NCBI RefSeq assembly: GCF_018863415.1 | Contig: NZ_JAHKSN010000013.1 | Location: 1-64,000 of the forward strand | Direction of reading: 5' to 3' | Length of the DNA stretch: 64,000 nt | Source of the DNA: Deinococcus aestuarii | Lineage (GTDB): Bacteria; Deinococcota; Deinococci; Deinococcales; Deinococcaceae | Part shown: positions 48,767 to 57,930 of the stretch, in pieces | Layout of the letters: each line of letters begins with the position of its first letter | How positions within the stretch are numbered: the stretch's first letter is position 1 | Position numbers and translations under genes: made by a program | Notes under the pieces: model-generated | What the model was told of the DNA's origin: nothing | Databases searched by the model: none | The model's input: the letters and a program-made list of their open reading frames with translations, nothing else

Positions 48767-48907
48767 GAGCGCGCCGGTCAAGGTCAGCCGCTCGGACATC
48801 TACCACCTGCCCACGGGGGACAGCAACGACAACCGGACGAGGGGGTCGCTTGTTTTGCGAACGAGGCCGCGGCGCAGGCGGCGGGCTACCGGGCCCCGAG
48901 ACGTTAG
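48767..48907 (+). pseudogene. Sunset-domain protein remnant
   Basis: Two frames together give a short sunset/Ada-like metal-binding domain: KVSRSDIYHLPTGDSN (first frame), then DEGVACFANEAAAQAAGYRAPRR (second frame). The typical pattern is I-Y-H-x-P..D-R-T..A..C-F-x-x-E-A-E-A..A-G-Y-R. The shift lies near 48825-48840. The conserved parts are recognisable, but the gene is broken as read. Confidence 0.5.
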
Positions 48908-49218
48908 GCTCGGCCGTAACAGGAACCGACCTCACCGTGCTTTGCCCCGACGGGAGCGCGGGAACGCCCACCCCCCGGCAACAGGCCCTCCCCGACGTCG
49001 CCCAGGCGCTCCTGAAACCAAACGCCCACTTCGCGGTGCTGAAGCAGCCCACGCTCCACCGCGCAGAGGTGAACGAATGCCTCGCCGAGACCGAGCCGGG
49101 CCACTTGTACCTGCGCTACGACGTGGCGAGCGGTACGCCTCAGGAATACTGGATGCAGGTCGGCGCCCACCCCCGGATTGCCCGGAAGAGCGGCCAGGTG
49201 ACCGTGCCAAGCATCTGA
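48850..49218 (+). CDS. Hypothetical protein
   Basis: 122 aa from a TTG at 48850, but the true start is probably later because the first 20 residues are Arg/Gly-rich and overlap the sunset remnant in another frame. Downstream the sequence looks coding: AVTGTDLTVLCPDGSAGTPTPRQQALPDVAQALLKPNAHFAVLKQPTLHRAEVNECLAETEPGHLYLRYDVASGTPQEYW. No family recognised. It may be the C-terminal part of the broken gene above. Confidence 0.45.
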   Translation: MFCERGRGAGGGLPGPETLGSAVTGTDLTVLCPDGSAGTPTPRQQALPDVAQALLKPNAHFAVLKQPTLHRAEVNECLAETEPGHLYLRYDVASGTPQEYWMQVGAHPRIARKSGQVTVPSI

Positions 49219-49248
49219 CCAGGCCACACCAGGGAGGAGGCACTCGGC

Positions 49249-50511
49249 TCAATCGTTGGCCTGGGGTTGCGGCTGGGCTCTCGTCTGCCCGTCACCCCAC
49301 CCCCGCAGCCCCGCGAGGCTCAGGAGGATGCTCAGCGCCCCGAGCGTCAGGGTGACCAGGGCCATGCCCGTACCGCCGACGCTCGCCCCCAGCGGCACGC
49401 CCAGCGCGGCGAGCCACTTGCCCACCGTGAAGGTCTGCCCGCTCACGGCCAGGTACGCTCCCCGGCGTCCCTCGGGCACCAGGTCTGCGAGCAGGGTCTG
49501 CCGGGTCGGCACGTACAGCAGTTCTCCCACGCTCAGCAGGATGCTGGCCGCAATCAGGACCGGCAGGCTCAAGCTGGCGTTGAGCACTGCGAATCCCGCT
49601 GCGAAGAGCGCGAAGCCCACCGCCATCAGCCGGGTTAGGTCGCGCCCCTTGACCCAGGTACTAACCGGCACGGTGAAGGCCACGATCATCACTGTGTTGA
49701 CCGCCGTCAGGACGCTCATCGCCTGCACGCCGGAAAGCTGTACGCCGAGGGCCGTCTGCGGAGGAAAGAACCGGGCGAGATGGACGGGGATGAAGTTGCT
49801 CCGCCCAAATTCGACCGTCATCAGCAGGACGAAGCCGACCAGGAAGAGCAGGAAGGGCCGGTCCCCCACCACCTGCGCGTAGCTGCGAGCGAGGGGCGCC
49901 AGGCCCATCCGCTGCCGGACCTCCTGGCGGGTGGGGCGCGGGCCGCCGAGCGTCTCAGTCATGCGTGACCAGGCCAGGAACAGCGTGAGGCACGACATGA
50001 GGCACAGGCCCGCGAGCAGGGTGGGGAAGTGGTCCCGGTACAGCCACCCGCCGAGCAGCGTGCCGATCAGGAGGCTGGCGTTGATCGCCCAGTAGTTCAC
50101 CGCGTACATGAAGGTGCGCGTATCCGGCGTGCTGACATCCACCAGCATCGCCTCCGCCGCCGGGTTGATCAGCCCGCTCGACACGTTTATCAGGGCGAGC
50201 GCGGCGAAGGTGACCCACGGCAGGGGCGTCACTACGTTGGCCGCCAGCAGCACCAGGAAGGCGGCGAGCTTGAGCCATTCCCCGGCGAGCAGAGTGCGGC
50301 GCCGACCCCAGGCGTCCGCCAGCCCCCCGCCGTACAGGCCCGCCACGAACTGCACGCCGACGAGGGCGGCGAGGAGACCCCCTGCGAGCGCCGGGCCGAG
50401 GTGGTCGGTGAAGTAGATCGCCATGAACGGAAACACGGCCCCGCCCACCATCCGCGCGAGAAACGAGTTGACGATACGGACACGGACGTTGGGATGCAGG
50501 TGGCGCCACAT
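49249..50511 (-). CDS. MFS transporter (MdtH-like)
   Basis: 420 aa from the ATG at 50511; an upstream start would add a polar tail. It shows a 12-TM MFS layout with the signature loop GGGLADAWGRRRTLLAGEW (G-x-x-x-D-x-x-G-R-R) between helices 2 and 3 and a second loop near MAVGFALFAAG. Similar proteins export drugs or sugars. It is divergent from an SgrR-like regulator (56 bp between the starts), echoing E. coli SgrR and the SetA sugar exporter. Substrate is inference. Confidence 0.8.
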   Translation of the reverse strand: MWRHLHPNVRVRIVNSFLARMVGGAVFPFMAIYFTDHLGPALAGGLLAALVGVQFVAGLYGGGLADAWGRRRTLLAGEWLKLAAFLVLLAANVVTPLPWVTFAALALINVSSGLINPAAEAMLVDVSTPDTRTFMYAVNYWAINASLLIGTLLGGWLYRDHFPTLLAGLCLMSCLTLFLAWSRMTETLGGPRPTRQEVRQRMGLAPLARSYAQVVGDRPFLLFLVGFVLLMTVEFGRSNFIPVHLARFFPPQTALGVQLSGVQAMSVLTAVNTVMIVAFTVPVSTWVKGRDLTRLMAVGFALFAAGFAVLNASLSLPVLIAASILLSVGELLYVPTRQTLLADLVPEGRRGAYLAVSGQTFTVGKWLAALGVPLGASVGGTGMALVTLTLGALSILLSLAGLRGWGDGQTRAQPQPQAND

Positions 50512-50567
50512 TGCCCGCCAGTGTCGTGGGAAAGAAAAGGGGGAAAAAGAGGCAGAATGGGACCCGG

Positions 50568-52325
50568 ATGACCCCTTTTCCCGACTGGCCGTACCTGGAG
50601 TTGCGCGCGGCACTGCATGAGCGGGAGGACGGTCACCCGTCCCACGCCGTCACCCTGGACGACCTGACCCGCTGGTGGTCGTGCAGCCCCAAGACGGCCA
50701 AGCGGCACCTCGCGCGGCTCCAGGGGGAGGGAAGGCTGGGCTACATGCCGGGCCGGGGGCGGGGGAACACCTCGCGGCTGTCCTTCACGGGCGACCTGCA
50801 AGCGGAACTGGCGGCGTTGACGGAGCACCTGGCCCGGGCAGGGGACGCGGGAAGTCTCGCCCGGCTTTCCAGGCTGCCCTTCCCGCGCGCGTGGGTACTC
50901 ACCGAGGCCACCCGGGGCGTCTTCGGGCTGAGCGGCACGCCCGCCGGGGTGGACCGCCTGCGCACGGTCCTGACCCGGGACCTCACCAGCCTCAACCCCC
51001 TGCACGCGAGCGCGACGGCCGAGGCGCACCTGCTCGCTCAGGTCCTCGATCCCCTGACCCGCTTCGACCCGGAAACGCAGACCCTCCAACCACATCTCGC
51101 CCACTACTGGAGCCTCTCGCCGGACGGGTTGAGCTGGACCTTTCACCTCCGCAAGGGCGTGGCCTTTCACCACGGGCGCACGCTGGACGCCGGGGACGTG
51201 GTGTTCACCCTGAAACGGGTACAGAAGGGGGCGTCCTGGTTCCTGCCCAACCTGACCGCGGTGGAGGCCGTTGGACCCTTCACCGTGCGGCTGCACCTAA
51301 CCCGGCCCGACGCCTTCTTGCCCCGTCGCCTCGCGGACACCCAGGCGCTGATCCTGCCGCGCGACGTGCCCTTCGACGAGACGTGCCCGGTGGGGACCGG
51401 GGCCTTTCGCTGGACCGGGCTGGAGGGCGGCTTTCGCCTCACCGCCTTCGACGCGCATTTCGCGGGCCGTCCCCTCATCGACGAGGTGGAGCTGTACCGG
51501 GTGGGCGCGCCCCATCACGGCGGGCACTACCAGGTCGACGGAGCCCCACCCGCCTCAGTAGACGAGTGGCAGGCCGAGGTCGGGGTGCAGTTCCTGATCT
51601 GGAACGGGGAGCGCCCGGCGGCCGGGAACGCGGCCCTGCGCGCGGCGGTGTACGAGCTGCACGACGTGGCCGCCTTCTGGCGGGAGACGGGGCGCGAGGA
51701 CCCCCTTGTGCCCGCGACGTCCTTCTTCCCGCGCCGAAGTGCTCTCCAGCCGACGCGCCACCGTTGTGAGGACCGAGCTGCCGCCCTGCTCCGGGAGGCC
51801 GCGTACAGCGGGCCGCCCCTGCGCTTCTGGGTCCTTGATCTGCCCGACCCGGTGGCGGAGGGCGAGTGGTTGGTCGCCCGCGCCGCGCGGCACGGTCTGC
51901 CCCTGGAACTTCACCGGTATCCCCTCACCGCGACGCCGGACCGGACGGACGATGCCGACCTCGTGCTGCTGGCTGAGGTGGCAGGGGCGGACGAGCACCT
52001 GTCCTTCTGGACGGCGATGCGGCAACCCGAGTTGCTGTTCCGCCGCCTGCTGCCCCGGGAGGTGCTCGCGGAGGTGGACCGGGCGCTGGACGGGTACCGC
52101 ACCGCCCGGAGCTTCGAGGCGTACGAGGCGATCCTCGACCGGGTGGAAGCCCTCCTGACGGGCGGGCATCACGTCAACCTCACCCACCACCGGGTCAAGC
52201 GCCGCGCCGTGCATCCGCTGATCCGCGACGTGCATCCCGACGTGTACGGCCGCATCAACCTGAAAAAGCTCTGGATCGGGGAGCGTTCAGTCACGGCACC
52301 GACCTCGTGCCCACCCGGCCCCTGA
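50568..52325 (+). CDS. SgrR-like transcriptional regulator
   Basis: 585 aa from the ATG at 50568. Residues 5-85 form the SgrR-type winged helix (ELRAALHEREDGHPSHAVTLDDLTRWWSCSPKTAKRHLARLQGEGRLGYMPGRGRGN). The rest is an SBP_bac_5-like ligand domain (LTSLNPLHASATAEAHLLAQVLDPLTRFDPETQTLQPHLAHYWSLSPDGLSWTFHLRKGVAFHHGRTLDAGDVVFTLKRV..). SgrR proteins sense sugar-phosphate stress and control efflux genes. The divergent MFS gene is the likely target. A periplasmic-binding fold used inside the cell is typical of this family. Confidence 0.8.
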   Translation: MTPFPDWPYLELRAALHEREDGHPSHAVTLDDLTRWWSCSPKTAKRHLARLQGEGRLGYMPGRGRGNTSRLSFTGDLQAELAALTEHLARAGDAGSLARLSRLPFPRAWVLTEATRGVFGLSGTPAGVDRLRTVLTRDLTSLNPLHASATAEAHLLAQVLDPLTRFDPETQTLQPHLAHYWSLSPDGLSWTFHLRKGVAFHHGRTLDAGDVVFTLKRVQKGASWFLPNLTAVEAVGPFTVRLHLTRPDAFLPRRLADTQALILPRDVPFDETCPVGTGAFRWTGLEGGFRLTAFDAHFAGRPLIDEVELYRVGAPHHGGHYQVDGAPPASVDEWQAEVGVQFLIWNGERPAAGNAALRAAVYELHDVAAFWRETGREDPLVPATSFFPRRSALQPTRHRCEDRAAALLREAAYSGPPLRFWVLDLPDPVAEGEWLVARAARHGLPLELHRYPLTATPDRTDDADLVLLAEVAGADEHLSFWTAMRQPELLFRRLLPREVLAEVDRALDGYRTARSFEAYEAILDRVEALLTGGHHVNLTHHRVKRRAVHPLIRDVHPDVYGRINLKKLWIGERSVTAPTSCPPGP

Positions 52326-52381
52326 CCGACCCACCCCAGCCACACCGGCTCTCCACCTCCCCCGACCCTCAACAGCAGTCC

Positions 52382-53203
52382 TCACTGATGGGCTGGGGAT
52401 GACAGACCCAGATTGTGAAAGGCCGCCCGGCCCAGCCGCAAGAGTTTGGTATTTCCCAGTGTTCCCGGCTGGCGCGCAAGACGGGCACGGAGGTCGGGCG
52501 GATCGGCCGGACGCAAGCTATTGAACAATTCAGCGCGGTCGAAGGTGAACCCGGGCGCGCCGATCCGCCGCGCGAAGGCCCCCAATTGTTCTGGCGTACC
52601 TGCCACTTGCAAGCTGCACACCCAGCCGCGCCTCCCCTGAATCACGTCCCGGGCGTCCAGCCAGCCCTGATGTTCACGCACGAGGTTCAACACGCCGTAC
52701 CGCAGTGAGGCAAAGGTCTCAAGCTGCCGAGCCGCCACTTCGGGTTGAACGGAGCGGCCCAGAACCTGCCCCAGGGCCTTAGCCTCGATGACCTGCCGGG
52801 CCGCACGCCGGGTCCAGGTCTGGGCGTCGGCGGCCGAAGCCCGACTCCACTCTTCCAGGTCGGCCAGCGCGACGGAGGCGGGCTGGGCTTGAGGTTCGGC
52901 CCAAGTTCCCCGAACTTTCCCGGCCGCGAAGTAGGCCACTCGGACCTGCACCGGAGCCTGTTCCAATGCGGCGTGCAGTTCGGCGAGGGTCAGGGTGTGA
53001 CCCAGGCCCAGCCCGGCGAGGCGGACGCGAGCGCCCCGGTGAGGGAGGGTGTCCAGCGGGCACAGCCGCCACTCGGCACCGGGCGTCCCAAACTGCTGGG
53101 CCCGCGGGCAGCCCGCACGCTCGGCCCGTGGCGCACAGCCTCCCAGGGCCAGCACGAGCAGCCCGGTGAACAACGGGACGAGCCGACGCCGGAACCAGGA
53201 CAT
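52382..53203 (-). CDS. Putative lipoprotein
   Basis: 273 aa. Signal peptide RRRLVPLFTGLLVLALGGCAP with the lipobox LGGC. The mature part is helical and charged (RLAGLGLGHTLTLAELHAALEQAPVQVRVAYFAAGKVRG.., LADLEEWSRASAADAQTWTRRAARQVIEAKALGQVLG). A WVCSLQVAGTPEQLGAFARRIGAPGFTFDRAELFNSLRP segment suggests a folded C-terminal domain. No family recognised; outer-face location inferred. Confidence 0.65.
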   Translation of the reverse strand: MSWFRRRLVPLFTGLLVLALGGCAPRAERAGCPRAQQFGTPGAEWRLCPLDTLPHRGARVRLAGLGLGHTLTLAELHAALEQAPVQVRVAYFAAGKVRGTWAEPQAQPASVALADLEEWSRASAADAQTWTRRAARQVIEAKALGQVLGRSVQPEVAARQLETFASLRYGVLNLVREHQGWLDARDVIQGRRGWVCSLQVAGTPEQLGAFARRIGAPGFTFDRAELFNSLRPADPPDLRARLARQPGTLGNTKLLRLGRAAFHNLGLSSPAHQ

Positions 53204-53329
53204 GACCGGAGTTTGAGGCTCATCCGCCAGGCTGGCTTCCCCCGAAGGGTGCAGGGTTCGAGACCTCCGCTGGCCGCTGGCCCTTCGGCTCAGGCGCCCG
53301 TCAGACCCACCCTGCTGTGGAGGGCACCA

Positions 53330-54217
53330 TCAGTTCCTGAAGGCCAGGCTGGCGAGTTGCGCCGAGTACCGCCCCGGGGCGTCCTCCCGCAGGGTCAGCA
53401 CCCCCGTCACATCGTTCTTGTCCTGATCAGTAAAGCGCCAGAGGCTCGTGACGGTCTTGCCCGCCGTGTTCCTTGCCAGCGGCGTCCACCCCGCGGCCTG
53501 GAGTTGCGTCCCGTAGGCGTCGAGGAGTTGCGCGGCGCTCAAGGACGACTGGATGGAAGCGGAACTGGTCCAGCTTCCACCGCCGCCGCCCGTGCCGCTC
53601 GGCTGCACGGTCGTGCCGCCCGGCGGGCGCAGCGCCGGAAGGTTGGTCTGGTACTCGCTGCCCCGCCTCTCCTGAAACTGAAGCTGTTCTCGCAGGTTCC
53701 GGTCCTGGCTCACGTTCAGGGTGACCCGGGTGACCGTGCCCGCGCGCCGGATCTGGGCGTTGAACCTGAGCTGCTGCTCCAGACGGTAGAACCACACCGC
53801 CTCGGGGTTCTCTGCGGCCTGGAAGCCCCCCGCGAAGGAAGGACTGAGCCCCCCCGGGAAGGGCGTCCAACCCAGCGCCCGGAGCGAGGTTCGCAGGGCC
53901 GCCTGCACCTGCGCGGGGGAGGCGGAGCTGTCGAAGTAGACGCTCTGGGAGTTGGGAAAGTCAGAGGTGTTGCTGGTCCGGATCAGACTGCCCAGCAAAC
54001 GGCCGGAAGGAACATTCGGCAGTGGCCCCAGGGGTTGGGGCGGCAGCTGGCCGACCAGGAGCCGGGCCGCCACGTCGATAGGGCCGAAATCATCGCTCAG
54101 GGCGCGCCGGGTCAACTCCCGCTCCCGGGCGAGATCGGCCGGGGAGGGAACGGGGCCCGTCTGGGCGAGTGCGCCGGATACGGCGAGCAGGGCTACCAGG
54201 AACAGTCGACGGTTCAT
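53330..54217 (-). CDS. Secreted hypothetical protein
   Basis: 295 aa from the ATG at 54217. Signal peptide MNRRLFLVALLAVSGALAQ. Two similar halves have a strand-rich pattern (SVYFDSSASPAQVQAALRTSLRALGWTPFPGG and SASIQSSLSAAQLLDAYGTQLQAAGWTPLARN), each ending W-T-P, suggesting an internal duplication. A Gly/Ser-rich linker (TGGGGGSWTSS) separates them. Function unknown. Confidence 0.65.
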   Translation of the reverse strand: MNRRLFLVALLAVSGALAQTGPVPSPADLARERELTRRALSDDFGPIDVAARLLVGQLPPQPLGPLPNVPSGRLLGSLIRTSNTSDFPNSQSVYFDSSASPAQVQAALRTSLRALGWTPFPGGLSPSFAGGFQAAENPEAVWFYRLEQQLRFNAQIRRAGTVTRVTLNVSQDRNLREQLQFQERRGSEYQTNLPALRPPGGTTVQPSGTGGGGGSWTSSASIQSSLSAAQLLDAYGTQLQAAGWTPLARNTAGKTVTSLWRFTDQDKNDVTGVLTLREDAPGRYSAQLASLAFRN

Positions 54218-54335
54218 GCCACCTCCGTGAACTGGCAAAGACGAGACTGGAGCGGAGCCAGTTCAGCTTCACGCTATCCAACCTCCCGCTGATTTCCTGC
54301 TGACTTTCGCGCCTGCCACCGGAAGGGGTTGGCTG

Positions 54336-54644
54336 GTGGCCTTGCAGGATGGTCACTTTCGACCAAGATCGGCCGGGAGACCGGCTTACGTCGTGCCGCT
54401 CCTCCTCATGGGTCTCCTGAGCGCCTGCGGTTCCCTGCCCACCGAGTGGCCGTACAGGAACCCCTGCATTTCCTCCTATCAGCGGCCGGACTGGACCCGC
54501 CTCAAGGCGGAACTGGAGCAGGCCCAGGCCCGTTGGACAGCGGCTGACCTCCACACGTACGCGTACACCCGCACAGTCTCGAACTTCGCTGGGGAGTTCG
54601 TCACGCGGGTGGATGTGGAGAACGACGTGGTGGTCCTAGTCTGA
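54336..54644 (+). CDS. Small DUF6174-like lipoprotein
   Basis: 102 aa from a GTG at 54336; the start is uncertain because the first 15 residues are atypical. The segment VVPLLLMGLLSACGS gives a lipobox. The remainder (DWTRLKAELEQAQARWTAADLHTYAYTRTVSNFAGEFVTRVDVENDVVVLV) matches the beginning of DUF6174, where W..A.L..Y.Y..R..C.. is followed by a beta domain. The family normally continues for tens of residues more, so this copy looks truncated at its C-terminus. Confidence 0.5.
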   Translation: MALQDGHFRPRSAGRPAYVVPLLLMGLLSACGSLPTEWPYRNPCISSYQRPDWTRLKAELEQAQARWTAADLHTYAYTRTVSNFAGEFVTRVDVENDVVVLV

Positions 54645-55171
54645 GCGTGGGGGCGGTTTTGTGCCGTCTGGGCCGCATCTCGGAGAGACCGTACGGCAAT
54701 CCGACAGGGCAAAGCGCTTTGCGCTGTGGACCGCGTGGCGCCCGCGACGCTGGTCCCGGTACGGTGTTGATTGAGGGTGGGCGCGTGCGGACCAAACGTG
54801 CATGACCAGGGCGGGAAGCCTGTTGAAGGTTCTGAGAAGCTGCGGAGTTGCGCGCTCCACACCATTCAGCCTCAGTGAGATGGCCGGGACGGCACATTCA
54901 CGTTCAAGTGAACTGGGGCAGGTGGCCTTCTCCTGTCTGGCTCCCAGCCCCAACAGCGCCGCACGGCCCCGTGTCCTGTCATGAGGCGGGCAGGGGAGAC
55001 CCCGAAGGTCTGGAAGGGCAGCCCAGGACGCGGGCCCTGCTGAAACCGCCGCAAACCGGCGCGCTGGCGGGAGTGGGGAGAGCCTGGCCGATCCTATCCC
55101 GGTGAGGCGGTGCCCGGGCAGGCGGAGCTGACGCACCAACCTCATCCGGGGACAGAAGGAAGCCTGCCGCC
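54645..55171. other. 527-bp gene-poor stretch
   Basis: No supported gene. Frames here are Pro/Arg-rich and lack starts with ribosome sites. No repeats or hairpin terminators of note. Confidence 0.45.
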
Positions 55172-55576
55172 TCAGGCCGGGCGCAGGGGTGTGAGCCAGC
55201 GCTGGCCGAGCTCGTTCAGGGCGGCGATCAGCTCCTCGAAGTGTTGCGGTTTGAGGACGTACCCGTCGGCCCCCGCCGAGTTCGCCCTCGTCCGGTCCCG
55301 CGCCTCGTCCGAGGTGGTGAACACCACCACGGGCACATGCTGGAGTGTGGCGTCACCCTTGACGGCCGCCAGCACCTCGTGCCCGCTGACGCGCGGCGTG
55401 TTCAGGTCCAGCAGCACCAGGTCGGGCAGCACGCCCGCGCCCCGCAGCAGGTCCAGCGCCTCCTGCCCGTCGCGGGCCACGCTCAGGTCGCACTGCACCT
55501 CACTCGCCTCCAGCGCCAGGCGCGCCAGTTCCAGGTCGGCTCCATCGTCTTCCACGATCAGCAGATGCTTGGACAC
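55172..55576 (-). CDS. Stand-alone receiver-domain response regulator
   Basis: 134 aa from a GTG at 55576 with AAAGGAG upstream. A single REC domain: LLIVEDDGADLELARLALE (acidic pocket DD), LVLLDLNTPRVSGHEVLAAVKG (phospho-acceptor Asp), VVVFTTSDEARDRTR (Thr switch), GYVLKPQHFEEL (Lys). No output domain, so it probably relays phosphate, as in CheY- or RcpA-like proteins paired with bacteriophytochromes or hybrid kinases. No kinase gene is adjacent. Confidence 0.8.
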   Translation of the reverse strand: MSKHLLIVEDDGADLELARLALEASEVQCDLSVARDGQEALDLLRGAGVLPDLVLLDLNTPRVSGHEVLAAVKGDATLQHVPVVVFTTSDEARDRTRANSAGADGYVLKPQHFEELIAALNELGQRWLTPLRPA

Positions 55577-55986
55577 GCCGCTCCTTTCACGACACCGGGA
55601 ATGTTGAGGCACGTCGACGGGCAGCCAAGTTCCACGAGAGGGCGCCGGGGACTCGGGCGTTCGGGCGTGACGGCGGGGGAACCCTTCCCCTGCTGCTCCA
55701 CCTCATGGCCGGGGACGCAACTCCGGGGGCAGGTGCACCTGGCCTGTCCTCCGGTGCCGCTGGGAGGACCGCCGCCGGGGAGAGGCGCGCGCCTCCTGGC
55801 CCTGGCGCGACCCGGGTCGTGTTCCCGCTCCGCTGACCCTTCCGGTGGTGGCGTGGTGATCCTCCGGCCAGGCCGCGTCCAGTCGGGCGTGCTGAGCCCA
55901 GCCCGGCGCTCCCGGTGACCGTGCCTCCCCAGCCCCTGGCGGCCCCCACCTCATTCGTGGGGGCCGCCAGAGAATCCTGCGCTGTC
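55577..55986. other. 410-bp intergenic stretch
   Basis: No supported gene. Near 55932-55972 there is an inverted repeat (GGCGGCCCCCAC/GTGGGGGCCGCC) that probably terminates the leftward COG4705-type gene ending at 55987: arms 55939-55950 and 55958-55969, 12 bp perfect. Confidence 0.5.
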
Positions 55987-56784
55987 TCAGGCCGCCTCCG
56001 TGACCCGGACCTGGTCGCGGCGCGAGACCGTGAGGTAGGCGACCACCGCCAGGATCGAGGCCAGGAAGATGGCGTTGAGGGCCGTGCTGCCCAGCCCCAG
56101 GCCGCCCACGTCCCGGCCCTGCGAGAGGTAGTCCCCGATGGACGCGCCCAGCGGCCGGGTCACGATGTAGGCGAGCCAGAAGGCCAGGATGCCGTTCAGC
56201 CCGGCGTACACGTGGGCGAGCGCCACGGCGGCGATCACGCCCGCAAAGATCAGTGCCGAGGGCAGGTAGCCGAGCTGCAACCGTTCGGCCATCAGGTCCC
56301 CCGCCGCCGTGCCCAGCGCGAAGGTGAAGAGAATGGCCAGCCAGTAGTACGCCTCCCGCCTTGGGGTGAAGATGCTGTGGATCGAGAGGGTGCCCTCACG
56401 GCGATACCACAGGGCGAAGGTCGCGATCAGGGCCACGCTGAAGACCCCGGTGCTGGTCCACAGGCTGACCCCGAAGTTGTCCGTGAGGTTGTCGGTGATC
56501 AGGGTGCCGACCACGCTGATCAACACAATGCTCAACCAGTAGACGCCGGGGACGTAACGTTTCGTGCGGAACTGGGCGATCAGGGCCAGCGCCAGCAGGA
56601 CGCTCATCAGCAGCGTCGTGCCGGTGAGGCCGAGGTGCAGGTTGCGGTTCAGGTAGTCCGCCGCCGTCTCGCCGACCGTCGTGGCCATCACCTTGACGAT
56701 CCAGAAAAACGCCGTGACCTCGGGAACTTTGCTCCAGAGGGTCCGGCCTGGGCTGAGGGGTTCGGTGGTCAGGGTCGAGTCCAT
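55987..56784 (-). CDS. COG4705-type membrane protein
   Basis: 265 aa, multi-TM. It shows the family's repeated motif pairs: KVPEVTAFFWIVKVMATTVGETAADYL near the start and AYYWLAILFTFALGTAAGDLMAE, then FWLAYIVTRPLGASIGDYL, each with a G-x-x-x-x-D. COG4705 proteins are uncharacterised inner-membrane proteins of about 250 aa, often near metal or stress genes. Eight or so helices are predicted. The 12-bp hairpin just after the stop suggests a monocistronic unit. Confidence 0.75.
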   Translation of the reverse strand: MDSTLTTEPLSPGRTLWSKVPEVTAFFWIVKVMATTVGETAADYLNRNLHLGLTGTTLLMSVLLALALIAQFRTKRYVPGVYWLSIVLISVVGTLITDNLTDNFGVSLWTSTGVFSVALIATFALWYRREGTLSIHSIFTPRREAYYWLAILFTFALGTAAGDLMAERLQLGYLPSALIFAGVIAAVALAHVYAGLNGILAFWLAYIVTRPLGASIGDYLSQGRDVGGLGLGSTALNAIFLASILAVVAYLTVSRRDQVRVTEAA

Positions 56785-56870
56785 GTCTGCCTCATGTTGT
56801 CAGCGGGTGGGGTCGTGTTCACGAACGGAAGGGGCGCCGGAGGGAGTGGTCCTCCGGGCGCCCCAGGGAT

Positions 56871-57209
56871 TCAGAAGGTGAGGTTGGCCCTGTTGTCGTT
56901 CCACAGCTTGCGGCCGATCACCTCGATCTTCCGGGAGAAGTCGCCACTGTCCTTGAAGGGCCGGTTGGCGATGATGTCCCTCGCTGTGGTGGCGGACACG
57001 CCCTTGAGGCACTGGAGGTCTGCCTGGCTCGCCCTGTTCAGGTTGACCCTGGCCTTGAGTACCTTGGCGCAGGAAGAACCCGTCATGGTCATCCCCTTGG
57101 CCACCTGGGCGGTGGGTGCGGCGGTCTTGCCTGCCACCTGGCTCTGGGCGCCGGCGAGACCCGTCACGGTGAGGGCGGCCAGCAGGGCGAAGCTCGTGGA
57201 ACGGTTCAT
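56871..57209 (-). CDS. ComEA-like secreted HhH protein
   Basis: 112 aa. Signal peptide (MNRSTSFALLAALTVTGLAGAQ) then a helix-hairpin-helix: RVNLNRASQADLQCLKGVSATTARDIIANRPFKDSGDF.. . The family binds DNA non-specifically in the periplasm (for example ComEA in uptake), but small free HhH proteins also occur in stress operons. The promoter carries site A of the TATAC-N6-TTTAC motif (57264-57296), with TAAGGT as -10. A good GGAGG precedes the ATG. Confidence 0.7.
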   Translation of the reverse strand: MNRSTSFALLAALTVTGLAGAQSQVAGKTAAPTAQVAKGMTMTGSSCAKVLKARVNLNRASQADLQCLKGVSATTARDIIANRPFKDSGDFSRKIEVIGRKLWNDNRANLTF

Positions 57210-57263
57210 AGGGACCTCCGGGAGCGGTTCGGGTTCTTTGCCTCGAGGGAACCGCTGGGGGGC

Positions 57264-57296
57264 ACCTTAGGTCTGGGAAGTAAAGGGCTGGTATAG
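57264..57296 (-). promoter_or_regulatory. TATAC-N6-TTTAC site A (ComEA-like gene)
   Basis: Minus strand: CTATAC (57296-57291), six bases, TTTACT (57284-57279), nine bases, TAAGGT (57269-57264). The two pentamers start 11 bp apart. Same architecture as sites B-G. Confidence 0.65.
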
Positions 57297-57378
57297 AGCG
57301 CCTGGCCCGGCGACCGAGGAGAGTCGGCCCCCGAAGCCTCGCCGGGGTGGCCGAGCGGGACGAACGGAAGGGGGCGGC

Positions 57379-57411
57379 CTATACGTCGTCTTTACCCGGG
57401 GGGCTCACCCT
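57379..57411 (+). promoter_or_regulatory. TATAC-N6-TTTAC site B
   Basis: CTATAC 57379-57384, GTCGTC, TTTACC 57391-57396, nine bases, CACCCT 57406-57411 as a weak -10. Upstream of the DUF4397-like gene (start 57467). Confidence 0.55.
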
Positions 57412-57466
57412 CCAGGCAGGTGGCCGCTCCTGGGAAGCAGGACCCGTGGTCGCCCAGGAGGACCCT

Positions 57467-57877
57467 ATGAGACACGTCTTCATCCCCGCCGCCCTGATCC
57501 TGACCGCCGCCGTGGGCACCGTGGGGGCCGGGCCGGTCACCCCGCAGGCCCCGGGGACGGGAAGCGGAAGCGCCAACTTCATGCTCATCGACGGCACCGG
57601 CCGTCCTGGAGCGGTGGACGTCTACGTGGACGGCACGCTGGTGGATCGTCAGATGCTCGCCACGGACCAGCCGGGCCGGTTGCACCTGAGGCCCGGCCGG
57701 CATCAGGTCACGGTCAAGTCGAGCTACGCGGGAACCGTGCTGGCCTCGACCGGCGTGGACGTGCAGGCTGGCCGCCCCTACGCACTGAGCTTCCAGAACG
57801 ACTGGAGGGTGGTGGATTACACCCTGAACGTGTCCAGCGGTGACCGCGCGGTCTGGCGGGCGATGAACACCAACTGA
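57467..57877 (+). CDS. Secreted DUF4397-like protein
   Basis: 136 aa from the ATG at 57467 (AGGAGG upstream). A signal peptide (MRHVFIPAALILTAAVGTVGAG) precedes a beta-sandwich pattern (SANFMLIDGTGRPGAVDVYVDGTLVDRQMLATDQPGRLHLRPGRHQVTVKSSYAGTVLASTGVDVQAGRPYALSF), which fits DUF4397, a small exported domain of about 110 aa. It is followed by a strong terminator at 57899, so it is a single-gene unit under site B. Confidence 0.7.
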   Translation: MRHVFIPAALILTAAVGTVGAGPVTPQAPGTGSGSANFMLIDGTGRPGAVDVYVDGTLVDRQMLATDQPGRLHLRPGRHQVTVKSSYAGTVLASTGVDVQAGRPYALSFQNDWRVVDYTLNVSSGDRAVWRAMNTN

Positions 57878-57898
57878 ATGCGCCCGGACCGTCCACCT

Positions 57899-57930
57899 CG
57901 CCCGTCGCCCCGCCGGTGACGGGCGTTTTC
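57899..57930 (+). terminator. Rho-independent terminator
   Basis: CGCCCGTC (57899-57906) / GACGGGCG (57918-57925), followed by TTTTC. It lies 22 nt after the stop of the DUF4397-like gene. Confidence 0.8.
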
